Below, one piece after another: positions 25,535 to 35,637 of a DNA stretch of 64,000 nt; within the stretch, counting starts at the first letter, position 1, and each line of letters begins with the position of its first letter. Where the stretch lies: contig NZ_CP012154.1 of assembly GCF_001187785.1 (NCBI RefSeq), positions 1,668,501-1,732,500 on the forward strand. Direction: 5' to 3'. Made by a program: the position numbers and the translations under genes. The stretch is from Wenzhouxiangella marina. GTDB lineage: Bacteria; Pseudomonadota; Gammaproteobacteria; Xanthomonadales; Wenzhouxiangellaceae. The notes below the pieces were generated by a model that was given only the letters and a program-made list of their open reading frames with translations, was not told the origin of the DNA and did no database searches.

Positions 25535-26920
25535 TCATTGATAGCCGATCTGTACAGCGACGACCATGCAGATGGCCGCAGCCGCCAGCAGCTTCAGGAT
25601 CAGCGGGAAGATGAAGCGCAACCAGCGATCGTAGGGGATGCCGGCCAGGCCGAGGATGCCCATCAGCACCGGATTGGTCGGCACGATCATGTTCATGAAG
25701 CCATCGCCGAACTGGAAGGCCAGCACGGAGATCTGCCGGCTGATGCCGACCAGGTCGCCGATCGGGGCCATCAGCGGCATGGTCAGGTAGGCCTGGCCAC
25801 TGCCGGACGACACCAGGATGTTCATCAGGCTCTGGATACCGAGCATGCCCACCGCCGAAGCTTCGCTGGGCAGGTTGATCAGGGGGCTGGCCAGGCCGTT
25901 GACGATCGTGTGGATGACCATGCCATCCTCCAGGATCAAGCCGATCGAACGCGCGAAACCGATCAGGATGGCCGTGCCGGCCAGTTCGGCCGCGCCCTTG
26001 CTGAAGGAGATCGCCAGCGTGTCCGGCGACATCCGGCTGATCAGGGCGACCACGATGGACAGTCCGATGAAGACGGCTCCGAGTTCGGTCAGGTACCAGC
26101 CATGGGCCATGATGCCGTAGACCAGCAGGGCCAGCGCGCCGAGTGAGGCGAGCAGTACCCACATGCGCTTTGCAGTCATCGGCGGCATCTCCTCTTCCTC
26201 TGGCGCCTGCGCCGATTCGATGCCATGGACCAGGCTGGCTGCGTGATCAGCGCGAACGCGCCGAGCGTAGGCCCAGACGTGGTGGATGCCGATGGCCAGG
26301 AAGAAGGGGAGGATCAACAAGCGGAACCATAAACCGGACATGGGTTCCAGTTCGGCGACTTCCTGCGCGATGATCAGCGTGAAAGGGTTCATCAAGGTAG
26401 CGCCATAACCCACGCCATAACCCACCACCATGATGCCGATGGCGGCGACCGTGTCCAGCTTCATCGCCCGGCAAAGGGCGATCAGGATGCCGGCCAGGGG
26501 GATGTATTCCTCGGCAATGCCAAGGGTGGCCGAGGCAAAGGCAAAGCAGCCGATGCCGAAAAAGATCAGCAGGGTGTAGTTCTCGCCGAAGGTCTTCAGT
26601 ACGCTGCCGAGAAAGGCCTCGATCGCGCCAGTCTCGCGGATCACCGCCAGGGCGCCACCGATCAGGAGCACGAAGAAGATGATGCCCTGGGCATCGGCCA
26701 TGGCGCGGGGCACGGAGGTGAACAGAGCCAGCGGCGTCAGGGTCGGGGCCTCCTCGACCACGGCGAAGGTGCCCGGGACCACGACCTCGCGGCCATGGTC
26801 ATTGGTCACGGTCTCGAACTGGCCGGAGGGCAGGACCCAGGTGAGAATCAGGGCCAGACCCATCATCGCGAACATCAGGACCAGGGTGTGCGGGACCTGG
26901 AAGGACTTGGCTTCGGACAC
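25535..26920 (-). CDS. YfcC-like carrier (C4-dicarboxylate/arginine-ornithine antiporter family, PF03606)
   Basis: This 461-residue inner-membrane protein has about 12 hydrophobic segments. It begins with VPHTLVLMFAMMGLALILTWVLPSG, the shared start of the YfcC/ArcD-related family with its WVLPSGQFE motif. GYGVGYGATLMNPFTLIIAQ and a later QAYLTMPLMAPIGDLVG segment are also typical. YfcC relatives move amino acids or organic acids; the substrate here is unknown. The GTG at 26920 was chosen because GGGAG lies 9 bases before it and it begins right at the conserved region; another GTG at 26947 would add nine residues. Confidence 0.83.
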   Translation of the reverse strand: MSEAKSFQVPHTLVLMFAMMGLALILTWVLPSGQFETVTNDHGREVVVPGTFAVVEEAPTLTPLALFTSVPRAMADAQGIIFFVLLIGGALAVIRETGAIEAFLGSVLKTFGENYTLLIFFGIGCFAFASATLGIAEEYIPLAGILIALCRAMKLDTVAAIGIMVVGYGVGYGATLMNPFTLIIAQEVAELEPMSGLWFRLLILPFFLAIGIHHVWAYARRVRADHAASLVHGIESAQAPEEEEMPPMTAKRMWVLLASLGALALLVYGIMAHGWYLTELGAVFIGLSIVVALISRMSPDTLAISFSKGAAELAGTAILIGFARSIGLILEDGMVIHTIVNGLASPLINLPSEASAVGMLGIQSLMNILVSSGSGQAYLTMPLMAPIGDLVGISRQISVLAFQFGDGFMNMIVPTNPVLMGILGLAGIPYDRWLRFIFPLILKLLAAAAICMVVAVQIGYQ

Positions 26921-26990
26921 GATGCGGGGCTCCCTTGCGTGAATCACGGCGAGGCGGCCACGGAGGGCCGCCTCGCCGATCAGTATAGCT

Positions 26991-28976
26991 TCAGTTCGAG
27001 GCGACCTCGGCCGAAGGCTCGCCGATGTGGCGGTTGAAGAAGCTGAGCATGCGCTCGTACAACTCGACTCGGTTGTCGACGTTGTAGAAGCCGTGACCTT
27101 CTTCCTCCTTGATCAGCCACTCGTAGGACTTGCCGATCTCGTCCAGCGCATCGCGAAGGCGCTCGGCGTGGCCGACGACGACGCGAACGTCGCTGCCGCC
27201 GTGGACGATGAACAGCTCGGCCTCGATGCGATCGACGTTGTGGACGGGAGAGTAGGGTTCCAGGGCGTCCGGATCGGGCCCGACCCATGCATCGAACCAG
27301 CGCTCGCGCGCCTGACGCGAGCCGCGGCCCTGCTGGCGTGACCAGTCGTTGCCGTCACCCTCGCGGAACCAGACCAGATCGTAGACGCCCACGTACCCCA
27401 CGCCGCAGGCGTAGAGCTCGGGCTCCTTCACCACGCCCATCAGGGTCGCATAGCCGCCATAGCTGCCGCCGTAGATACAGATCCGATCCGGGTCGGCGAT
27501 GCCCTGTTCGATCGCCCAGCGGGTGGCGTCGGTGACGTCGTCCTGCATCTTGCCGCCCCATTCGCGGCGGCCGGCGTTCTGGAAGTCATCGCCACGGTTG
27601 CCGGAGCCACGGTAGTTGACCTGCAGGGTGGCATAGCCGTGCTGGGCAAAGTACTGGGCTTCCGGCTGATAGCCCCAGCGGTCGTAGATCCCGAACGGCC
27701 CGCCGTGCACGTTGACGATCAAGGGCAGATTCTCCCGCTGGTCGGCGGGGCGGGTCAACAGAGCATTCAGGCTCAGGCCATCACGCGCTTCGATGGTGAC
27801 GGGCTCCATCGGGACCAGTGCATCCTTGGGCAGCTCCGGCAGGCGTGCGGCGAGGAAACGCGCCTGCAGGGACTCGGTGTCGAAGAGGAAGAACTCGCCG
27901 GGGTTGCGATCGCCCCAGACCCAGGCGACGGCCAGGCGGCCATCCTGCGTGAAGGAGGTCAGGGCGACGTTCTGTTCCGGGAAGGACAGCACCAGCCGCT
28001 GCAGCAGGATGGCGTCACGGTGGGTCTCGGCCAGGTCGCCGAAGAAGGTGTAGCTGCGAGGGCCGAAATCGGCCGTGACGCCAAGCACTTCACCGTCGTG
28101 TCCGGTGATGGTGCCGCTGACATTGACTCTGGCGTCACGGTGCAGCAGTTCGATCTCGTTGCTGCCGAAGTCATAGCGGAACACGCCAAGACGATCGTTG
28201 GCGGCCATGTCGTGGTTGGACAGGAAATAGGCTTGTTCGTTGTCTGCCGAGAAGCCAATGAGGTTGATGCTGACCGGCTGACGCACTGACTCGAGGCGAA
28301 GACGACGCCAGTCGTTCTCCGCGTGCTTGATGAACAGGTTGAGCTGCCGGTCATCGAAAGTGTCGCCCTGGATGACTTCGGCGGCCAGTCGGATTTCCCC
28401 GCTGTTGTCCGGAATGATGGCCACGATATCGTTGCTCATCGGTTGATCCGGCAGGTAGCGCATTTCGCCGTTGTAGATGTCGAGCAGGTTGGCCTTCGGG
28501 CTTCCGCCATCACCCCAGTGTCGACGAGCGATCAACACGTGTTCGCGATCATCGGGCAGAGTGTGCAGGATCTGGTAGCTCGAGCTCACCATCTCGAAGA
28601 TCTGCTGGCGGCGGCGGCCATCGACGTCGGCGGCGTACAGGTGCGCCGGCCGGCCGAGATTGTCGAGGTTGCCGGTGACTTCGCCGACCGACATCAGTAC
28701 GCGTTCGTTATTGCCCCACCAGAAGTTGAAGACGTGCTGGTTGTCTCCGAATTCGAAGGAGGCGGTGATCTGGCTGCTGTCGAGATTCAAGACGGCCAGT
28801 CTGACTTCGCTGCCTTCCTCGTAGGTAAAGGCCACGTGCTCGCCGTCAGGCGCGATCTTCATGTTGGTGACCTTGGCGCTATCGAAGAAGGCGCGGGTCG
28901 GGATGGTGTCTGCGATGAGCGAGCCCGAGAGCACGATCATCAGTCCGAGCGCAATGAGTTTGGAGCGGAGGCTCAT
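26991..28976 (-). CDS. Exported S9 family serine peptidase (prolyl oligopeptidase/acylaminoacyl-peptidase type)
   Basis: This 661-residue protein starts with a signal peptide (MSLRSKLIALGLMIVLSGSLIA), then a beta-propeller-like region (about 30-400) and a C-terminal alpha/beta-hydrolase domain. The catalytic Ser lies in YGGSYGGYATLMG near residue 502, the Asp in HGGSDVRV near 591 and the His in EEEGHGF near 625. VNVHGGPFGIYDRWGY forms the oxyanion region. It probably degrades short peptides in the periplasm. The ATG at 28976 gives a clean signal peptide. Confidence 0.92.
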   Translation of the reverse strand: MSLRSKLIALGLMIVLSGSLIADTIPTRAFFDSAKVTNMKIAPDGEHVAFTYEEGSEVRLAVLNLDSSQITASFEFGDNQHVFNFWWGNNERVLMSVGEVTGNLDNLGRPAHLYAADVDGRRRQQIFEMVSSSYQILHTLPDDREHVLIARRHWGDGGSPKANLLDIYNGEMRYLPDQPMSNDIVAIIPDNSGEIRLAAEVIQGDTFDDRQLNLFIKHAENDWRRLRLESVRQPVSINLIGFSADNEQAYFLSNHDMAANDRLGVFRYDFGSNEIELLHRDARVNVSGTITGHDGEVLGVTADFGPRSYTFFGDLAETHRDAILLQRLVLSFPEQNVALTSFTQDGRLAVAWVWGDRNPGEFFLFDTESLQARFLAARLPELPKDALVPMEPVTIEARDGLSLNALLTRPADQRENLPLIVNVHGGPFGIYDRWGYQPEAQYFAQHGYATLQVNYRGSGNRGDDFQNAGRREWGGKMQDDVTDATRWAIEQGIADPDRICIYGGSYGGYATLMGVVKEPELYACGVGYVGVYDLVWFREGDGNDWSRQQGRGSRQARERWFDAWVGPDPDALEPYSPVHNVDRIEAELFIVHGGSDVRVVVGHAERLRDALDEIGKSYEWLIKEEEGHGFYNVDNRVELYERMLSFFNRHIGEPSAEVASN

Positions 28977-29075
28977 GGTTCGGGTCCTGAATTGTGAACG
29001 AGCCCACATTGTCTCAGATTGGCGCCCGAATGTGTGGAGCATGCGGGCCCGATGGCGGACCCGCCGTTTCCGTCA

Positions 29076-30275
29076 TCAGGCGGCCCGTTCCCTTCGACTG
29101 GCGATGCGGTCCAGTGCTGCTTCGAGGTCGGCCCAGAGATCCTCGGGTTCCTCCAGCCCGGTGGACAGACGCAACAATCCCGGAGAAATGCCGCCCTGGC
29201 GGCGGGCATCCTCATCCATGACGCGGTGCGTCAGACCGGCCGGATGCTGGATCAGGGAATCCACCGAGCCAAGGCTGACGGCGGGGGTGATCAGCTTCAG
29301 TGTGCCGAGCAGGCCGGTGGCCGACTCGTGTCCGCCATGCACTTCGAAGGCCAGTACGCTGCCTGGGCCGTCCATCTGACGGCCGATCAGGCCCATCGGA
29401 TCCTGACCGCTCAGGCCGGGATAGTGGACCTGCGCCACTGCCGGATGGCGAGCCAGGCGTTCGGCCAGCTTCAGGGCCGTGGCCTGGGCCCGTTCGACCC
29501 GCAGGCGCAGGGTCGGCATGGACCGATGGAGCAGGAAGGCCGCCCAGGGATGGAGCAGGGCGCCGGTGGCGATGCGGACCTGCCGCAGGCCCCTGGCCCG
29601 GGCTTCGTTGCAGGCGATCACGCCCGCCATCACGTCGCCATGTCCGCCGAGGAATTTGGTCGCGCTATGCATCACCATCGCGGCACCCAGCTCGAGGGGG
29701 CGCTGCAGGACCGGGGTGGCGAAGGTCGAGTCGACCAGCACGGGAATCTCGCCGGCCTGCCGGACCACGGCCTCGATGTCGATGAGGGCGAGGGTGGGAT
29801 TGGCCGGGGTCTCGATGATCACCAGGCCGGTGTCGGCGCGAAGCTGGTCGGCGATGCGATCCGGCGTGGTCCAACTGACCTGCTGGCCGAGCAGGCCGGA
29901 GGCGAGCAGGTGATCGCTGGTGCCGTAGACCGGGCGGACCGCGACGACGTGGCGGCGATCGGTCGGCAGGCTGAGCAGGGCGGCGGTGAGTGCGGCCATG
30001 CCGGAGCCGAAGGCCACAGCGGCTTCCGCGTTCTCGGCGCGGGCCAGGGCCTGCTCCCAACGCGCGACCGTGGGGTTGTGCAGGCGTGCATAGACCGGCT
30101 CTGCCGCCTGCGCCTGCCCTTCGCACAGGGCATCCAGGCTCGCCGTGGCGGTGTCCGGATCGCCGACCGGGTAGGTCGAGCTCAGATCGATGGGTGGTGC
30201 GTGCGCGCCGATCGAGCGGAAATCGTCACGCCCGGCGTGGACGGCGTCGGTGTGGCTGAAGCGGTATGTGCTCAT
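29076..30275 (-). CDS. PLP-dependent transsulfuration-family enzyme (cystathionine/methionine gamma-lyase type)
   Basis: This 399-residue cytoplasmic enzyme belongs to the Cys/Met-metabolism PLP family. The PLP-binding Lys is in HSATKFLGGHGDVMAG near residue 205, with YARLHNPTVARWE, AFGSGMAA and SLGSVDSLIQHPAGLTH. The position that carries the special Cys in methionine gamma-lyase (YGC motif) reads VYGTSDHL, so a plain methionine gamma-lyase is less likely. It is divergent from an Lrp-type regulator, an arrangement like mdeA/mdeR of Pseudomonas putida. Cystathionine gamma-lyase or cysteine desulfhydration are alternatives. Confidence 0.85.
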   Translation of the reverse strand: MSTYRFSHTDAVHAGRDDFRSIGAHAPPIDLSSTYPVGDPDTATASLDALCEGQAQAAEPVYARLHNPTVARWEQALARAENAEAAVAFGSGMAALTAALLSLPTDRRHVVAVRPVYGTSDHLLASGLLGQQVSWTTPDRIADQLRADTGLVIIETPANPTLALIDIEAVVRQAGEIPVLVDSTFATPVLQRPLELGAAMVMHSATKFLGGHGDVMAGVIACNEARARGLRQVRIATGALLHPWAAFLLHRSMPTLRLRVERAQATALKLAERLARHPAVAQVHYPGLSGQDPMGLIGRQMDGPGSVLAFEVHGGHESATGLLGTLKLITPAVSLGSVDSLIQHPAGLTHRVMDEDARRQGGISPGLLRLSTGLEEPEDLWADLEAALDRIASRRERAA

Positions 30276-30356
30276 CTTGCGACTCTTGCTTCGTTGGAAG
30301 GCGCTAAGATAGAACGAAATTAGGCTCGTGAAGCTCAAGCGGAAGTAAATTCGGTT

Positions 30357-30848
30357 ATGCAGGGAAAAGCGCCCCTCGACAGTACGGATATTCGGATTCT
30401 TCGCTGTTTGCGGAAGAATGCTCGGATCTCGAACAAGGATCTTGCCCGCCAGGTCGGTCTGGCACCCTCATCCTGCCTCGAGCGGGTGCGACGCCTGCGC
30501 CTGGCGAGGGTGCTGACGGGCTACCACGCCGATGTCGATCCGAACGTCCTCGGGATCGGTCTCCAGGCGATGGTGGCCGTGCGCCTGAGCCGGCACGTGC
30601 GCAGTGATGTCGACGCCTTCGAGGCGCATCTGGCGAGACTGCCCGAGGTCGTTACCCTGTTCCACGTTGCCGGGGCCAACGACTATCTGGTCCACGTGGC
30701 GGTGCGAGACTCTTCGCATCTGCGCGATCTGGCCCTCACGGCCTTCACGGAGCGCCCCGAAGTCGATCACATCGAAACCCAATTGATCTTCCACCACCAG
30801 CGCAACCACGAGCTGCCGGTCTATCTGGACCTGGACGACGACGAGTGA
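30357..30848 (+). CDS. Lrp/AsnC family transcriptional regulator
   Basis: This 163-residue DNA-binding protein has an N-terminal winged helix-turn-helix (LDSTDIRILRCLRKNARISNK in part, then DLARQVGLAPSSCLERVRRL) and a C-terminal RAM/ligand-binding domain (VVTLFHVAGANDYLVHVAV). Lrp-type proteins sense amino acids. It is divergent from the PLP enzyme with an 81-base AT-richer gap, so it probably controls that gene and itself. No clear ribosome site precedes the ATG. The gene ends before a strong terminator. Confidence 0.92.
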   Translation: MQGKAPLDSTDIRILRCLRKNARISNKDLARQVGLAPSSCLERVRRLRLARVLTGYHADVDPNVLGIGLQAMVAVRLSRHVRSDVDAFEAHLARLPEVVTLFHVAGANDYLVHVAVRDSSHLRDLALTAFTERPEVDHIETQLIFHHQRNHELPVYLDLDDDE

Positions 30849-30875
30849 TGACGCAGGGGTGGGACTAGTAAGAAA

Positions 30876-30907
30876 CGAAAAAGCCCGCCGATCGGCGGGC
30901 TTTTTCG
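30876..30907. terminator. Bidirectional rho-independent terminator between the Lrp gene and acnA
   Basis: GCCCGCCGA and TCGGCGGGC form a long GC-rich stem, flanked by AAAAA before and TTTTT after. It therefore works for the Lrp gene on the plus strand and for acnA on the minus strand, both of which end within 30 bases. Confidence 0.93.
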
Positions 30908-30927
30908 TGGTTTCCGGTGCCTTCGGT

Positions 30928-33696
<2,769 letters not shown>

Positions 33697-33798
33697 CGTT
33701 TGCTCCTCCGTGCAGATCGGTAGACGACGGCGCGCAGGGCTGCGCGACCGCCCGAATCAACCGCCGAAGCTTACCATGCCGTCGGTAAGGAACCGTGT

Positions 33799-35637
33799 TC
33801 AGAACTCCCTGCGTGCACCGATGAACAGCGCGTTTTCAGTCCGATCACGATCGAAGACCAGGCCGCTGTAATGCAGGAAGAACTGGTTGCCGCTCTGCAG
33901 CACCCAGCTCAGGCCGACATCGATCCGGCCCGTATCTCGATCCGGGTCGTTGACCTCGACCGTCGGGCCCAGAATGTCCGTTCCGGTCAGGCTGGGCTGC
34001 ACGCTGTAGCCGTCCAGTCCGGCTTCGTATTGCCAGTGCACATTGATGAAGGGCAGGACGATGCTTCGCTCGAGGCTGAAGGCGCGCTGGGCGCGAAGAC
34101 CGGCGGACCACTGCTCCGAGGTGAAGCTCTGATCCGGGTAGCTGAAATCGAACACGCTGCCCGATTCGCTGAAGCCATCGACCTCGATGTCGGCGTAGAG
34201 AAAGCGGGCGAAGGGCGTGATGGTCCAGCCGGAGTCGAGTAGCCAGCGGTAATTGATCGCCACGCTGGCCGACCATTCCCTCGTGTCGGTGGAGCCGCTG
34301 GCCTGTTCGCGAGTCAGGGATCCGATGCCCGACAGGTCGACGACTCGGGTCTGGTCGAAACCGCCGCGGACGGTGCCCAGGGTGCCATCGATGTAGAGCT
34401 TGTCGGCCAGATCGAGGCTGCCGAACAGCTGCACGGACCATTGGTCGGCATCGACCTGGCTGCCGTCGCTGTCGAGGTCCGAGCGGCTACGACCGTAGCC
34501 GAGGGCAAGGCCGGCGATGGCGCCGCGGTCGAAACGATAGTCGATCCCTGCCGTCACGCCCCAGCTGTCGAAGTCCAGGGCCGGCTCCTTCTCCCGATCA
34601 TTGCGCTTGCCGAGCGCGATGTCACCGTTGATGAAGGCGCCCCAGCGCTCGCCGAGGAGTCGCGAACCGCCGCCGTCCGAGTCGTTGTTGCGCAGGCTCA
34701 TGGGCAGAAAGCGGGTGTCGAAGTGCTGGCCGTTCACCGACAGGCTCAGGCCACTGGCACTGAAACCTCGGCTTCCGGAACGTCGTGCGGACAGGCGCTG
34801 GCTGAGGTTGCGGTTCTGGATCCTGCCGCCCAGTTCGGCCAGGCGGGCGATGCCGGTCAGGGCGTTGCCGTCGAAGGCGCGCGCCGCCTGCTGCTGACGT
34901 TCGCCGCTCGTGGCCCGCTCGCGGATCGTCTCGCAGACCTCGAACAGGCGGGTGCCTTCCTGGGCGCGCCGGCAGGCGCGGTTCAGGGCCGTGCCCGCGT
35001 CGATCAGGCGGCGCAGCTGGCGGCCAGTGAAGTCCTCCGGCACGACCACGTTGCCGCGGAAATTGACCTGGGCGAGGGCCCGCCGACGGCTGGCCTGGCC
35101 GAGGCTCTGGTCGACGACGAAGGTGATCTGCTCGCCGATCAGTCGCCAGCGGCTGGACAGGGCCTGATCGCCGTCCATGCGGTACTGGATGGTGAGGCTG
35201 CGACTGGCACCGGGCTCCAGCGGCAGAGTGAGCTGGGTCGCGCTGGGCGAGACCGAGATGCCGGGCCCGAAGCCGGGCAGGCCCACTTCCGAGTCATGGA
35301 AGTACTCGAAGCTCGCCGAGCCGCTGCCGCAGGTGTCGGTGATGGTCAGCTGGAGGAGAATCTGGCCCTCGCGCTGGCCGTCCAGGTCGAGGTTCAGCAG
35401 CTCGGGACTGGCTGTCTCGCTGAAGCTGAAGGCCAGGTCCGGCTGGCCCTCGCAGTCGAGTTCGGCGGCCGGTCCGATGCCGGAGCTGATCTGGACTCGC
35501 CCGTCGAGGCTGACCCAGCCGTGATGAACCCGCGTGCCCGATGGTCCTTCGAGATTCCCCGCCGCCAGGGAAGGGCTGTCGAGGAAGAGCAGGCCAAGGA
35601 AGAGAAGCCAGTTCATCCAATGAAGACGGGTTCGCAT
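33799..35637 (-). CDS. Autotransporter beta-domain outer-membrane protein
   Basis: This 612-residue protein has a signal peptide (NWLLFLGLLFLDSPSLAAG), an N-terminal beta-rich part (about 25-180), a helical linker with QVNFRGNVVVPEDFTG, and a C-terminal autotransporter-type beta-barrel (about 330-612). The barrel shows GVTAGIDYRFDRGAIAGLALGYGRS and ends in FIGARREF, with a terminal Phe as barrels need for assembly. It has no long passenger of its own. The ATG at 35637 overlaps the stop of the FG-GAP gene (TGATG), so the two are translated together. The large exported upstream protein may be its partner; this is inference. Confidence 0.83.
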   Translation of the reverse strand: MRTRLHWMNWLLFLGLLFLDSPSLAAGNLEGPSGTRVHHGWVSLDGRVQISSGIGPAAELDCEGQPDLAFSFSETASPELLNLDLDGQREGQILLQLTITDTCGSGSASFEYFHDSEVGLPGFGPGISVSPSATQLTLPLEPGASRSLTIQYRMDGDQALSSRWRLIGEQITFVVDQSLGQASRRRALAQVNFRGNVVVPEDFTGRQLRRLIDAGTALNRACRRAQEGTRLFEVCETIRERATSGERQQQAARAFDGNALTGIARLAELGGRIQNRNLSQRLSARRSGSRGFSASGLSLSVNGQHFDTRFLPMSLRNNDSDGGGSRLLGERWGAFINGDIALGKRNDREKEPALDFDSWGVTAGIDYRFDRGAIAGLALGYGRSRSDLDSDGSQVDADQWSVQLFGSLDLADKLYIDGTLGTVRGGFDQTRVVDLSGIGSLTREQASGSTDTREWSASVAINYRWLLDSGWTITPFARFLYADIEVDGFSESGSVFDFSYPDQSFTSEQWSAGLRAQRAFSLERSIVLPFINVHWQYEAGLDGYSVQPSLTGTDILGPTVEVNDPDRDTGRIDVGLSWVLQSGNQFFLHYSGLVFDRDRTENALFIGARREF